Shown here: one piece after another, positions 15,314 to 22,909 of the stretch
Numbering within the stretch: position 1 is the first letter of the stretch
Layout: each line of letters opens with the position of its first letter
Assembly (NCBI GenBank): GCA_964522665.1
Contig: CAZFVY010000111.1
Coordinates: 1-22,909, forward strand
Source of the DNA: CAZFVY01 sp964522665
Lineage (GTDB): Bacteria > Verrucomicrobiota > Verrucomicrobiia > Limisphaerales > CAZFVY01
Direction: 5' to 3'
Length of the DNA: 22,909 nt
Notes under the pieces: generated by a model
Told to the model about the DNA's origin: nothing
Database searches by the model: none
What the model saw: only the letters and a program-made list of their open reading frames with translations
Position numbers and translations under genes: made by a program

Positions 15314-16684
15314 ATGACACCGGTGACCGGATATGCGCGATTTTGGCGGAACGCTCCAGTGCGGCAGGGCCTGAGGCTCCTGGCACGCGTGGCGCTAACC
15401 TGCGGGTTGTTCGCCGCGGTTCCGGGCGACGGGCGGGCGGCGGAGTTTCAGGAGAGCGTGTCCAAGGCTGAAAACGGGGACGCTGGCGCCCAGTACGAAG
15501 TCGGATTCGCTTATGCGAACGCCGTGGGCGTCCCGCAGAGCTATCCGCAGGCTTTGCAGTGGTATCAAAAGGCGGCCGCGCAAGGAAACGCGCCAGCGCA
15601 GGCCAGTCTGGGATTCTTGTACGAAAATGGCCTCGGCGTAAAGCGAGACCTGGCGGAGGCCATCAAGTGGTATCGCGAGGCGGCCGGCCGCGGTTCCGCG
15701 CCGGTGCAATACAAATTGGCGCGCCTGTACGAAACCGGCGTTGGCGGCGCGCGCAATCTCGCCGCGGCCGCAAGATGGTACCGGCGCGCGGCCGACCAGG
15801 GCTTTGCGCCGGCGCAGGCGAGTTTGGGAGCGCTCTGCGCGGAAGGAAAAGGAGCGCCCCAGGATTATGCGGAGGCGGTCAAATGGTGGGAACTGGCCGA
15901 GAAGGGCGGTTCTTCCGACGGGACGATGATCCGGGACTTGGTGGTCCGCCAATTACCCGCGAGCCAAGTGGCCGAGGGAAGGCGACGGGCCGCGGCGTTC
16001 GTCGCGCGGGCGGAAAGCGGCCAGTTGAAGCTTGAGGATGAAACACCGATGGCGGAAGACCTGCCGCCGCCGAAGATTTTTGGCGCGGGCTTCTTTATCA
16101 CTGATGATGGCTACTTGCTGACCGACGCCCGTATCGTGCTCGGCGCCAGCCGGGTTCTGGTGGCCTGTGGCAAAGGCCGATTTACCGCCGCGATCATCGG
16201 GGTGGATAGGATTAACGGCGTCGCGTTGCTGAAAGCCGACGGCAATTTCTCGGCCCTGCCGCTGATCGAAAGCCGCGCGATCAAGCTTGGGGGTACGGTT
16301 TACACGGCAGGCTTCACGGAAGCAGACGCCCACGCCCAGGCGTCAGCGCAGCTCAACCGGGGCGAGGTCAGCGGATTGGCTGGCCCGGAGTCCGACCCGC
16401 GCGAGTTTCAAGTCAAGGTGGCGCGGGCGAGCGGAGGCTCCGGGGGACCCATCTTAAACGACGCGGGCAACGTGATCGGCTTGCTCAGCGGCGCGAAAAA
16501 GCAACGCGAAGAATCCGGCGGCTCCGTGATCGAATACGCGCTCCGGGGCGCTTACGCGCTTGGGTTGGTGGATTCGGCGCCCGAACTCAGCGCCAAACTT
16601 CATCCGTCCCGGTCGGCGGCTCTCGGCTCCAATGAAATCATGCAGGCGACGTCGGCCGGCGTCGTCCAGGTTTTGGCGTACTAA
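15314..16684 (+). CDS. exported Sel1-repeat protein with inactive trypsin-like domain
   Basis: This 456-residue protein carries an N-terminal signal (basic MTPVTGYARFWRNAPVRQGL, a hydrophobic core, cleavage near GRAAEF at 40-45), so it is likely periplasmic. Residues about 55-200 form four Sel1-like repeats (GDAGAQYEVGFAYANAVGV, GNAPAQASLGFLYENGLGV, GSAPVQYKLARLYETGVGG and GFAPAQASLGALCAEGKGA). From about 255 there is an S1C/DegP-like fold: GAGFFITDDGYLLTDARIV, DRINGVALLKAD and ASGGSGGPILNDAGNVIGL. The nucleophile S376 is retained, but the catalytic His is replaced by R273 (usual TNxHVV) and the Asp by G302 (usual DxxxDLALLK). It should therefore bind peptides rather than cleave them. The last 40 residues show no recognisable domain. 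Probably monocistronic; the ribosome site is weak. Confidence 0.88.
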   Translation: MTPVTGYARFWRNAPVRQGLRLLARVALTCGLFAAVPGDGRAAEFQESVSKAENGDAGAQYEVGFAYANAVGVPQSYPQALQWYQKAAAQGNAPAQASLGFLYENGLGVKRDLAEAIKWYREAAGRGSAPVQYKLARLYETGVGGARNLAAAARWYRRAADQGFAPAQASLGALCAEGKGAPQDYAEAVKWWELAEKGGSSDGTMIRDLVVRQLPASQVAEGRRRAAAFVARAESGQLKLEDETPMAEDLPPPKIFGAGFFITDDGYLLTDARIVLGASRVLVACGKGRFTAAIIGVDRINGVALLKADGNFSALPLIESRAIKLGGTVYTAGFTEADAHAQASAQLNRGEVSGLAGPESDPREFQVKVARASGGSGGPILNDAGNVIGLLSGAKKQREESGGSVIEYALRGAYALGLVDSAPELSAKLHPSRSAALGSNEIMQATSAGVVQVLAY

Positions 16685-16717
16685 CGCCTGACGGTAGAAG
16701 TGAGCGACGGAGGTTTT

Positions 16718-16732
16718 CGGGCACAAGGCCCG
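16718..16732. other. short hairpin downstream of Sel1 gene
   Basis: CGGGC and GCCCG form a perfect 5-bp stem around ACAAG, 33 bases after the stop codon of the Sel1-repeat gene. It has no T-run, so intrinsic termination is doubtful. It may merely protect the 3' end or be chance in GC-rich DNA. Confidence 0.25.
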
Positions 16733-16830
16733 CCTGAGATCGGATGCCAGTCCAGCGCCGAACGTCGTGGAGCATGAACCGAACTGATCGCGTGATTGCG
16801 CTTGGCCGATGATTCGATTAGGTTCGCGCC

Positions 16831-17601
16831 ATGAGTCGTTGGTCCGCGCTTTGGCGGTCGCTGGTCGCAGTCTTATTGTGTTGTCTCTGGGTGGGTTGCC
16901 AGCCGGAGGGCGAGAGCGCGCTCGATGAGCAAAAGAACCCGCACTATCTGGAAGGGCGGAGCCGGCAAAACAACTTGGATTATCCCGGCGCGGTGGCCGC
17001 GTTTGAGAAGGCGCTTGAGGCAAATCCCCGGTCCGCGTCCGCCCATTTCGAACTCGGGCTGATTTACTTTCAAAATCTGGGCGATTACGCGGCGGCGATC
17101 TATCACTTCGAGCGGTTCCTCCGGCTTCGGCCGAACGCCGAGCACGCCGATCAGGTCCGTCAATTCATCACGGTAAGCAAGCAGGAATTGGCAAAAACTG
17201 TTTCGCTCGGCCCGGTGACGCAACAGATGCAACGCGAACTCGATCGCCTGACGGCGGAAAACGCGGTGCTTCATCAACAGATCGAAAACTTGCAGGCGCA
17301 GCTGAGCAAACGTGGCAACCCCGCGCTCGCCGCGAGTTTCACTCCGCTGCCGGCCAGCCCCACCAATGCCCGCGTGGCCGCTGTGGACCCACCGTCCGCC
17401 CGGCCGGAGACGACCGTGACGCCCGCGGGCAAGCCTGCGGCTCCCGCCGCGGCTCGCGCGCACATCGTGAAAAGCGGCGAAACGCTCGCGGCCATCGCGC
17501 GTCGGGAAGGGGTGAAGCTGGAAGCGTTGGAGGCGGCCAATCCCGGAATCAGCGCGCGCAAGCTTCGCGTCGGCGCCAGCCTGAAGATTCCCGTCAAGTA
17601 A
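16831..17601 (+). CDS. TPR-LysM lipoprotein
   Basis: This 256-residue envelope protein has a lipoprotein-like signal (hydrophobic 9-22, cysteine C23 in WVGCQ; the -3 residue is Trp, so the lipobox is non-standard). TPR-like repeats follow at about 38-105 (DYPGAVAAFEKALEANPRSASAHFEL written in two helices, then GDYAAAIYHFERFLRLRP). A coiled coil occupies about 126-160 (QQMQRELDRLTAENAVLHQQ), then a Pro/Ala-rich linker, then a C-terminal LysM domain at about 210-254 (HIVKSGETLAAIARREGV and LRVGASLKIPV). LysM binds peptidoglycan, so the protein could tether a complex to the wall. It starts a closely spaced run of genes; the next begins 12 bases after its stop. Confidence 0.88.
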   Translation: MSRWSALWRSLVAVLLCCLWVGCQPEGESALDEQKNPHYLEGRSRQNNLDYPGAVAAFEKALEANPRSASAHFELGLIYFQNLGDYAAAIYHFERFLRLRPNAEHADQVRQFITVSKQELAKTVSLGPVTQQMQRELDRLTAENAVLHQQIENLQAQLSKRGNPALAASFTPLPASPTNARVAAVDPPSARPETTVTPAGKPAAPAAARAHIVKSGETLAAIARREGVKLEALEAANPGISARKLRVGASLKIPVK

Positions 17602-17613
17602 CGCGCCCGCCCC

Positions 17614-18423
17614 ATGCTCAACCGGCTCTACTTTCCGGCGATCCTGATCTTCTGGGTCACCATGAACGTGTTGCTTTGGCGTTCGGAATTCGGCAGCGGA
17701 CGGGAACTGGGCGGGGCGCTGCCGGTGGCGGTGGTTTGGCAAAAAATCCTCACGGCGCCAGACGACTCCGCGCTGCAGATCACGCGCGGCGGAAAGGTGA
17801 TCGGCTATTGCCGCTGGCTGGCGAACGTCGGGGAAAGCGTCGCGGCGGGCAAAGTGGCCCAAGACGACGCCGAGCCGGAGGGAATGGTGAACGAATTGAC
17901 CGGCTACACGGTTGACCTGGAGGGCCACGTCATTCTCGGCGAACTGAAGAATCGAATTCGGTTTATACTGCACATGGAGTTCACGACGAATCGGGTCTGG
18001 AAGCAGTTCACGCTGCGGGTGACGGCCCGGCCATCATCGTGGGAAGTCCACGCGGTGGCCGCGAAAGAATCGGTGAGCGTGAAAATGGACGAGGGCGGCT
18101 CGAAATGGGAGGAGAACCTCGCGTTCGCGGATCTGCGGAATCCGCAAAGGTTACTGGGGGACTTGGGGCTGGCGCTCCCGCCCGGGTTGCTGGGCGCCAA
18201 CGCTCTCTCCGGCTCCGCCGGTCCCCTCAATCTCGGTCTCGATTGGCAATCTTTCAATGACCGGCTCAAAGTGGGGCATTCCGAGGTTCGGATATATCGG
18301 GTGCAGGCCCGTTTGTTTGATCGCTATCAGGCGGTTCTCTGCATCAGTCGGGTAGGGGAGATCCTCCGGGTCGAGTTGCCGGGCGATTTAACGCTGCTGA
18401 ATGACGCGCTCCTCAGTTTATAG
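17614..18423 (+). CDS. anchored protein of unknown function
   Basis: I do not recognise this 269-residue protein. It has one N-terminal hydrophobic segment (about residues 5-22, LYFPAILIFWVTMNVLLW) that could be a signal anchor, placing the rest outside the inner membrane. The body alternates charged and hydrophobic residues in a beta-rich pattern (for example WKQFTLRVTARPSSWEVHAV) and contains a Gly/Leu/Pro-rich turn region around 185-210. No catalytic motif is apparent. It lies between the LysM lipoprotein and the ABC ATPase genes with gaps of about 12 and 11 bases, so it is probably part of the same envelope assembly and may act as a periplasmic accessory of the transporter. Confidence 0.75.
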   Translation: MLNRLYFPAILIFWVTMNVLLWRSEFGSGRELGGALPVAVVWQKILTAPDDSALQITRGGKVIGYCRWLANVGESVAAGKVAQDDAEPEGMVNELTGYTVDLEGHVILGELKNRIRFILHMEFTTNRVWKQFTLRVTARPSSWEVHAVAAKESVSVKMDEGGSKWEENLAFADLRNPQRLLGDLGLALPPGLLGANALSGSAGPLNLGLDWQSFNDRLKVGHSEVRIYRVQARLFDRYQAVLCISRVGEILRVELPGDLTLLNDALLSL

Positions 18424-18434
18424 GATTCTGGCGC

Positions 18435-19208
18435 ATGATTGAACTGTCCCATTTGAGCAAGCGTTTCGGGGACATCGTCGCCGTCAACGATCTTAGCCTG
18501 AGCGTGAAACGCGGCGAATTCTTCGCGGTGCTGGGACCGAACGCGGCCGGCAAGACGACGACCATCAAAATCATCGTCGGGTTGATCAAGCCGAGTTCCG
18601 GCTCGGCGCGGGTCGCGGGATTTGACGTCCAGAGTCAACCGCTTGAGGCCCGCAGTCGTCTGGCCTATGTGCCCGATTTTCCGTTCCTCTACGACAAGCT
18701 GACCCCTTGGGAGTTTTTTATTTTTATTGGCCAGCTTTTCCGGATGAACGAGGAGCGTATTCGCGCCTCGGCCAAGGCTTTGATCGGACGGTTCAATCTC
18801 GAGGCGTTCGTGACCCGCCCGATCGAGTCGCTCTCCCACGGCACCCGCCAGCGGGTGGCGATCGTGTCGGCCTTGCTGCACGACCCGGAGGTTTTCGTGC
18901 TCGATGAGCCGATGGTCGGTCTTGACCCGCATCACTCGCGCGTCCTGAAGGATATTCTGAAGGAACGCTCGGTGGAGGGGATGACCGTGTTCGTCTCGAC
19001 GCATCAGCTCAGCGTCGCCGAGGAGATGGCGGACCGGATCGGCATCATGCATGAGGGCCGGATGGTCGCGGTGGGGACGCGAGACGAATTACGGCGCCAG
19101 AGCGGCGCCACCGGGGCGCTGGAACAGACGTTCCTGGCCCTGACCGCCCAGGAGACCAGCCACGCTACCGTCACGCCGGTTGACTCGGCGGCGCCGACCG
19201 CAAAATAG
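18435..19208 (+). CDS. ABC transporter ATP-binding protein
   Basis: This 257-residue nucleotide-binding subunit has Walker A GPNAAGKTT (34-42), a Q-loop-region shift to YVPDFPFLY (78-86), a signature LSHGTRQR (133-140) in place of LSGGQ, Walker B VFVLDE (153-158), a D-loop GLDP, and the H-loop H190. The HG-type signature and the absence of a membrane domain are usual for ABC-2-type exporters and multi-gene integral-membrane systems. AGGA lies nine bases before ATG 18435. The permease gene begins eight bases after its stop, so the two form a transporter. The C-terminal tail (about 225-257) has no recognisable motif. The substrate is unknown. Confidence 0.94.
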   Translation: MIELSHLSKRFGDIVAVNDLSLSVKRGEFFAVLGPNAAGKTTTIKIIVGLIKPSSGSARVAGFDVQSQPLEARSRLAYVPDFPFLYDKLTPWEFFIFIGQLFRMNEERIRASAKALIGRFNLEAFVTRPIESLSHGTRQRVAIVSALLHDPEVFVLDEPMVGLDPHHSRVLKDILKERSVEGMTVFVSTHQLSVAEEMADRIGIMHEGRMVAVGTRDELRRQSGATGALEQTFLALTAQETSHATVTPVDSAAPTAK

Positions 19209-19216
19209 ACGTTACG

Positions 19217-20959
19217 ATGAGCGAGTCTCGTCAACCGGCCGTTGCGATTCCGAGGCCGCTTTCGTTGTTGCTTCGGGTCAACACCCTCCAGGCGTGGCGG
19301 CGGCTCTGCTCGGTTCGGGAGCGTTCGAAATTTCTCTCCTCGGTGATTGGGATTTTTCTGGTTGGTTACCTGGCGCTCTCATTCTGGCTGTTCTGCAAGG
19401 GGTTGAGGTTCCTGGGGACGTTTCCCGGGTTGGGCACGCTGCTGACGGAACGGCTCTTGTTTCTGCTCTTTGCGTTCCTCTTCGTTTTGCTCTTGTTCAG
19501 CAATGTGGTGATCGGGTACACGAATCTCTTTCGCAACCGGGAGACGGCATTTTTACTCACGACGCCGATCGCACCGCAAACCATCTACCACTGGAAGTTT
19601 CTCGAGACGACCATGCTGGCCTCCTGGGCGTTTCTGTTTCTGATTGCCCCGCTTTTGGCGGCGTATGGCCTGACGCACCAGGTGGAGTGGCATTTCTATC
19701 TGATGACCATCGCGTTGACGGCGCTGTTTGTCGTCCTCCCGGCGGTCGGCGGCGCCTGGATCGCGGTGAACCTGGCGCGCTACCTCGACCGGCGCGCGTT
19801 TCAGACGGTGGCGGTGGTGACCGCGCTGATTTTGATTTTTGGCGCCCGAATTTGGCTGCGCCCGGAACCGGTCACTGATGAAATGCTCGAAACTCGAGTG
19901 CTTGCGGTTTTGGACCGGCTTTTGATGAAAACTCGTTTCGCGCAGTTTCCCTTGTTGCCGAGTTACTGGCTCTCAGCCAGCGTCCAACAGTGGGCGGAAG
20001 GGGCGCGGGCGGCCGCGGGATTCTTCGGGCTGGTTTTATCCAGCCACGTGCTGTTTTTTGGATACCTTTCCTGCACTCGCATGGGCCGTTCGTTCTACGA
20101 GGCGGCGGCGCATGTGCAGAGCCGCAGCAGCATCCTGGCGCGCTGGGCCTGGTTTCGCGCCTGGCGGGACCGCCAAAGCCAGTTCACGATCTCGCGCGGA
20201 CCGCTGGATACGGCTCTCGGCCGCTTCAAACTAGTCCCCTCAGACGTGCGGGCGCTGGTGATGAAAGATTTCCGCGTGTTCTGGCGCGACACGACGCAAT
20301 GGGGGCAAACGCTGGTTCTTTTTGGACTGCTCGGGGCCTACATCCTGAACCTGCGACACTTCTCACAACAACTGACCAGCCCTTTTTGGGTCAACATCGT
20401 TTCGTTTCTCAACCTCGGCGCCTGCTCGCTCAACCTCGCGACCCTGACGACGCGGTTCGTTTTCCCGCAGTTTTCGCTGGAGGGTAAACGACTTTGGATC
20501 GTCGGCATGGCGCCGCTTGGGCTGGTGCGCGTGGTGAAGGTCAAGAACCTGCTGGCGACCACGACCTCATTGATCCTGACGGTCGGACTGGTTTGGCTCT
20601 CGTGCTACATGCTGAAACTTTCGTGGGATCGAACCGCCTTTTTCACCGGGGCCATCACGGTCATGACGTTGACCCTGAACGGGCTGGCGACCGGCTTGGG
20701 CGCGCTCTATCCGAACTTTAAGGAGGACAATCCGACCAAGATTGTGAGTGGCTTCGGCGGGACGTTCTGTCTGGTCTTGAGTTTTCTTTACATCGTTACG
20801 TCGGTCGCGCTGCTGGTCGTTGGGTCGCCCTGGGCGAGGCACGGCTCCTCGGCGGGCCTGATGTTCGCGTGTTTTGGCGGGTTCGCGACGCTGTCGGTCC
20901 TGCTCGGCTGGCTCCCGCTGAAGTTGGGGTTGCGCAAACTGACGGCTTTCGAACATTAA
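19217..20959 (+). CDS. ABC transporter permease, putative exporter
   Basis: This 580-residue polytopic protein has about twelve hydrophobic segments in two groups, at about residues 40-210 (for example SVIGIFLVGYLALSFWLF) and 370-575 (for example TTTSLILTVGLVWLSCYML). Between them is a large hydrophilic region including LVPSDVRALVMKDFRVFWRD (about 337-356), a feature I associate with putative ABC exporters in which the second half follows 'KD.R...RD'. YPNFKEDNPTKIVSGFGG near 500-520 is a conserved loop of this type. The length suits a fused ABC-2 permease dimer. It pairs with the ATPase immediately upstream. The substrate cannot be inferred; neighbouring coiled-coil and LysM proteins suggest a cell-envelope process. 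Confidence 0.9.
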   Translation: MSESRQPAVAIPRPLSLLLRVNTLQAWRRLCSVRERSKFLSSVIGIFLVGYLALSFWLFCKGLRFLGTFPGLGTLLTERLLFLLFAFLFVLLLFSNVVIGYTNLFRNRETAFLLTTPIAPQTIYHWKFLETTMLASWAFLFLIAPLLAAYGLTHQVEWHFYLMTIALTALFVVLPAVGGAWIAVNLARYLDRRAFQTVAVVTALILIFGARIWLRPEPVTDEMLETRVLAVLDRLLMKTRFAQFPLLPSYWLSASVQQWAEGARAAAGFFGLVLSSHVLFFGYLSCTRMGRSFYEAAAHVQSRSSILARWAWFRAWRDRQSQFTISRGPLDTALGRFKLVPSDVRALVMKDFRVFWRDTTQWGQTLVLFGLLGAYILNLRHFSQQLTSPFWVNIVSFLNLGACSLNLATLTTRFVFPQFSLEGKRLWIVGMAPLGLVRVVKVKNLLATTTSLILTVGLVWLSCYMLKLSWDRTAFFTGAITVMTLTLNGLATGLGALYPNFKEDNPTKIVSGFGGTFCLVLSFLYIVTSVALLVVGSPWARHGSSAGLMFACFGGFATLSVLLGWLPLKLGLRKLTAFEH

Positions 20960-21014
20960 GCGCGCGGGCCACGGCCCGCTTTACACCATCGGCGCGGAGG
21001 ATTAACCTCACCGT

Positions 21015-21707
21015 ATGGCTTCCGAATATGATGAAACGGATTTTGTGGATACCGAGTTTCAGGCGTCCCGCAAGGCGGCGTATATGAGGTCCTCCGAGCC
21101 ATCGCCGCCGCCCGGTTCCGGCCAGCCCGGACGCCCCCCCAGCCGTGAGGAATTGGAGCTTAAGATGACGGAGACCCAGCAGCGCCTTACGGCGTTGAAA
21201 CAGGCGCAGGAACAACTCGAGCGCGAACGGGCCGCGCTGGAGGAGGCGCGCCGCCGGCGGGCCGAATTACAAATGGGGCGCGAGGAGATGCTGCAGCATC
21301 TCAACCGCGGTCTCGGACTTTTGGAGAAGGCCGAATTCGAAGCGCGCCGCGGCGCCGAGCAAATGGCCAAGACGATGGCTGATTTTCGGGAAGCGCTGGC
21401 CAAGGTCGAAGCGATCAAGGAGGAGACCTGGACACAGGAGACGTGGAACGTCGAGTTGACGCGCGCGCTGACGGCGATCGAGAACGCCCGCATGGAATGG
21501 AACTCCGCCCGCCTCAAGTTCCCGCTGCTCGAAGGCGCCGGCGCCGCGGGCGAAAGCGGGCAGGGGAGCGCGAAGCCGGCTCCGCCGTGGCCGCAAGAGC
21601 AGGAGTTTTTGCGCTTGTGCCGCACCGGGCTGGCCCTTACCTGGCCGTTGGCCGCGGTGGCGTTGATCGCGCTGGGCGTGTTCGCGATTATTTTGCTCCG
21701 CCACTAA
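21015..21707 (+). CDS. coiled-coil tail-anchored protein
   Basis: I do not recognise this 230-residue protein. It has an acidic N-terminus (MASEYDETDFVDTEF), a Pro/Ser-rich linker (28-43), a long predicted coiled coil from about 44 to 135 rich in E, Q, R and A (for example QEQLERERAALEEARRRRAE), a second helical part to about 168, and a single hydrophobic segment at 204-228 (LALTWPLAAVALIALGVFAI), ending in LLRH. With no N-terminal signal, the coiled coil should face the cytoplasm from a C-terminal membrane anchor. GGAGG at 20996-21000 lies 14 bases before the ATG, longer than ideal. It follows the permease and precedes a smaller protein of similar layout. Confidence 0.82.
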   Translation: MASEYDETDFVDTEFQASRKAAYMRSSEPSPPPGSGQPGRPPSREELELKMTETQQRLTALKQAQEQLERERAALEEARRRRAELQMGREEMLQHLNRGLGLLEKAEFEARRGAEQMAKTMADFREALAKVEAIKEETWTQETWNVELTRALTAIENARMEWNSARLKFPLLEGAGAAGESGQGSAKPAPPWPQEQEFLRLCRTGLALTWPLAAVALIALGVFAIILLRH

Positions 21708-21718
21708 AGATTCGACGG

Positions 21719-22222
21719 ATGGGCGTCTTCAAGAAAAAGCCGGACCCAATCTCCGATCGCAGCCGCGCCCTCAACGCGGAAATCGCGGCGCTCGAGGCGC
21801 AAATCCGTGATCTGAACGCGCGCTCCCAAAAGACGGAAACGAAGTCGCAGGGAAGGGCGGCGCTCCCCGGCGCCCGGGGTGGGGCCCCGCCAGAAGCGGC
21901 GTCGAGCGAGCCGGTTTTCGAGGAACTGAATCAGACGCCCAAAGGCGAGAACTCGGAGGAGCACGATCCGGCCGCTCATTTCAACGATTTAGGCGTTCGC
22001 AAATACGATCTCCTGGCGGCGTGGCGGCGGTTGCAAAATCATTTCCGCGGTCCGCCGACGAACAACCCGAAGTTGGTGAACTATCTGGCCGCCGGCAGCA
22101 TTCAGGGATTGCGCCCGTTGCGTTACGAGAAACGAGTCGCGCGCAATCGGTTTCTGGCTTTGTTCGTCTTATTTACGCTGATTCTGGCCGGACTCATCAA
22201 GTTTTTCGCCAGCCGCCGTTAA
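21719..22222 (+). CDS. small tail-anchored protein
   Basis: This 167-residue protein starts at ATG 21719; the open frame extends upstream to 21443, but that part is the other-frame reading of the preceding gene. The N-terminus MGVFKKKPDPISDRSRALNA leads into a short coiled coil (to about 36), then a low-complexity Gly/Ala/Pro/Glu linker (40-85), then a basic helical segment (HFNDLGVRKYDLLAAWRRL) and NYLAAGSIQGLRPLRYEKRVAR. A single membrane segment, FLALFVLFTLILAGLIKFF, lies at 145-163. The protein is topologically similar to its upstream neighbour, and I suspect they work together at the membrane, perhaps with the ABC transporter. Such N-termini recur in Verrucomicrobia as far as I recall. 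The function is unknown. Confidence 0.8.
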   Translation: MGVFKKKPDPISDRSRALNAEIAALEAQIRDLNARSQKTETKSQGRAALPGARGGAPPEAASSEPVFEELNQTPKGENSEEHDPAAHFNDLGVRKYDLLAAWRRLQNHFRGPPTNNPKLVNYLAAGSIQGLRPLRYEKRVARNRFLALFVLFTLILAGLIKFFASRR

Positions 22223-22249
22223 ACGCCCAGGCCGCTCAACTTCGACGTC

Positions 22250-22254
22250 GGAGG
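22250..22254 (+). promoter_or_regulatory. ribosome binding site supporting TTG start
   Basis: GGAGG lies four bases before TTG 22259 and is the reason for choosing this unusual start for the methyltransferase. No in-frame ATG occurs before the conserved domain. Confidence 0.5.
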
Positions 22255-22258
22255 CCAA

Positions 22259-22858
22259 TTGCCCAAGTCAGCGCAAATTGATTCCCCGGTGAATGAGGTT
22301 TGGATTGAAACCGCGGATGGATGGTTTGAGGCTACTTTCTCGGGACGGGGCCTGGCGAAGCTTCGATTTCCGCCTTTCGGACGGATTGGACCGGCCGCCG
22401 AGCCGATAAGCGCGCAGCAACCACCCGTCGCCACGGAATGGTTGGCGTTGACACGCGGAAGTCTCGACCGCGCGCTGGCCGGTCACGAGATTGAAGCATT
22501 GCCGCCGCTCGACCTGACGCGCGGAACGCCTTTTCAACGAAGGGTGTGGGGGCTGCTGCGCGAGATTGCCTGCGGCGAAACCAGAAGCTACGGAGAAATC
22601 GCACAGTCGTTGGGCCTCAGCGGCGCGGCCCGCGCGGTGGGCGCGGCGTGTGGCGCCAATCCGATTCCGGTCATCATCCCGTGCCATCGCGTGTTGGCCG
22701 CGCGCGGTCGTCTGGGCGGATTCTCGGCTGGCCTGGAGTGGAAACGCCTGTTGCTGTCCCGCGAGGGGACGAATTCGGCGGGCAGCCCAGTTCTACCCTT
22801 TGAAGACTCGAATCCCGGGCGCGCAAGGTTGCCTGGAGACCGGACGGCGAAAGACTAG
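22259..22858 (+). CDS. ogt: methylated-DNA--protein-cysteine S-methyltransferase
   Basis: This 199-residue protein is an O6-alkylguanine-DNA alkyltransferase. It transfers the alkyl group from O6-alkylguanine to its own cysteine, C142 in IIPCHRV (141-144 PCHR). Other family landmarks are FQRRVWGLLREIACGETRSYGEIA (written over 92-115) with Y111, the helix-turn-helix with SGAARAVG (121-128; R125 would be the arginine finger), N134 in GANPIPV, and GRLGGFSAG. The N-terminal domain (1-85) is poorly conserved but of normal size. The tail after about 170 (GTNSAGSPVLP...) is longer than in most Ogt proteins and probably disordered. It starts with TTG 36 bases after the tail-anchored gene and could be on its transcript, though it has no obvious link to envelope functions. 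Confidence 0.93.
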   Translation: MPKSAQIDSPVNEVWIETADGWFEATFSGRGLAKLRFPPFGRIGPAAEPISAQQPPVATEWLALTRGSLDRALAGHEIEALPPLDLTRGTPFQRRVWGLLREIACGETRSYGEIAQSLGLSGAARAVGAACGANPIPVIIPCHRVLAARGRLGGFSAGLEWKRLLLSREGTNSAGSPVLPFEDSNPGRARLPGDRTAKD

Positions 22859-22909
22859 TGTAGTGTCTCATAAATAACTGGTCATTCGTTGCGCCGGATT
22901 GGGTCGGTG

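Noticed and set aside
16873..17973. 366-codon open frame on the minus strand
   Set aside because: It lies antisense across two well-supported genes (TPR-LysM lipoprotein and its neighbour), has low-complexity Arg/His/Gly-rich composition and no recognisable domain. It reflects GC-rich codon use on the other strand.
21443..21718. N-terminal extension of the small tail-anchored protein
   Set aside because: It is an Arg-rich out-of-frame reading of the upstream coiled-coil gene. The recognisable protein begins at ATG 21719.

Overview
The window reads as a GC-rich chromosomal segment of a member of the Verrucomicrobiota, most likely a soil or freshwater lineage near Pedosphaera/Limisphaerales. 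I base this on a Tat-exported DUF1501 protein followed by a WD40 protein, a secreted beta-helix protein whose C-terminus is the 'RVQVSTDLRQWS...RFYRVAGP' domain common in that phylum, the Sel1/TPR/LysM proteins, and the overall gene style. This is recognition from memory, not a database result. I saw no rRNA, tRNA, CRISPR array or complete insertion sequence.

Layout. (1) 117-4239: a possible 26-codon leader ORF, a Tat-exported protein of unknown function carrying a duplicated HAVxxxNAxH motif, a DUF1501 protein and a WD40 protein, in what looks like one operon. (2) 4371-6875: a promoter, the remnant of a secreted beta-helix gene that has lost its whole middle, and directly downstream an intact paralogue. 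(3) 6989-12857: five same-strand genes encoding a small ArsR-family repressor ending in a vicinal Cys pair, a TonB-dependent outer-membrane receptor, a phytanoyl-CoA-dioxygenase-type Fe(II)/2-oxoglutarate oxygenase, an MFS transporter, and an ArsI-like C-As lyase domain fused to a partial methyltransferase-like region. (4) 12974-15017, minus strand: a response regulator with a degenerate HD-GYP domain and a TPR protein. (5) 15314-16684: an exported protein joining Sel1 repeats to a trypsin-like domain without two of its three catalytic residues. (6) 16831-22858: a TPR-LysM lipoprotein, an unknown anchored protein, an ABC ATPase and permease, two tail-anchored coiled-coil proteins, and a methylguanine-DNA methyltransferase, closely spaced and probably one transcript.

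The most interesting part is region 3. The lyase domain keeps its three metal ligands and its Cys pair, and the regulator has the C-terminal Cys pair used by some organoarsenical-sensing ArsR proteins. The other genes add an outer-membrane importer, an inner-membrane carrier and an oxygenase that could hydroxylate a carbon next to arsenic. No inorganic arsenic genes (arsC, arsB, acr3) lie in the window. I infer a route that imports and breaks down a larger organoarsenical compound rather than simple arsenite resistance. The individual domains are well supported; the pathway is a hypothesis.
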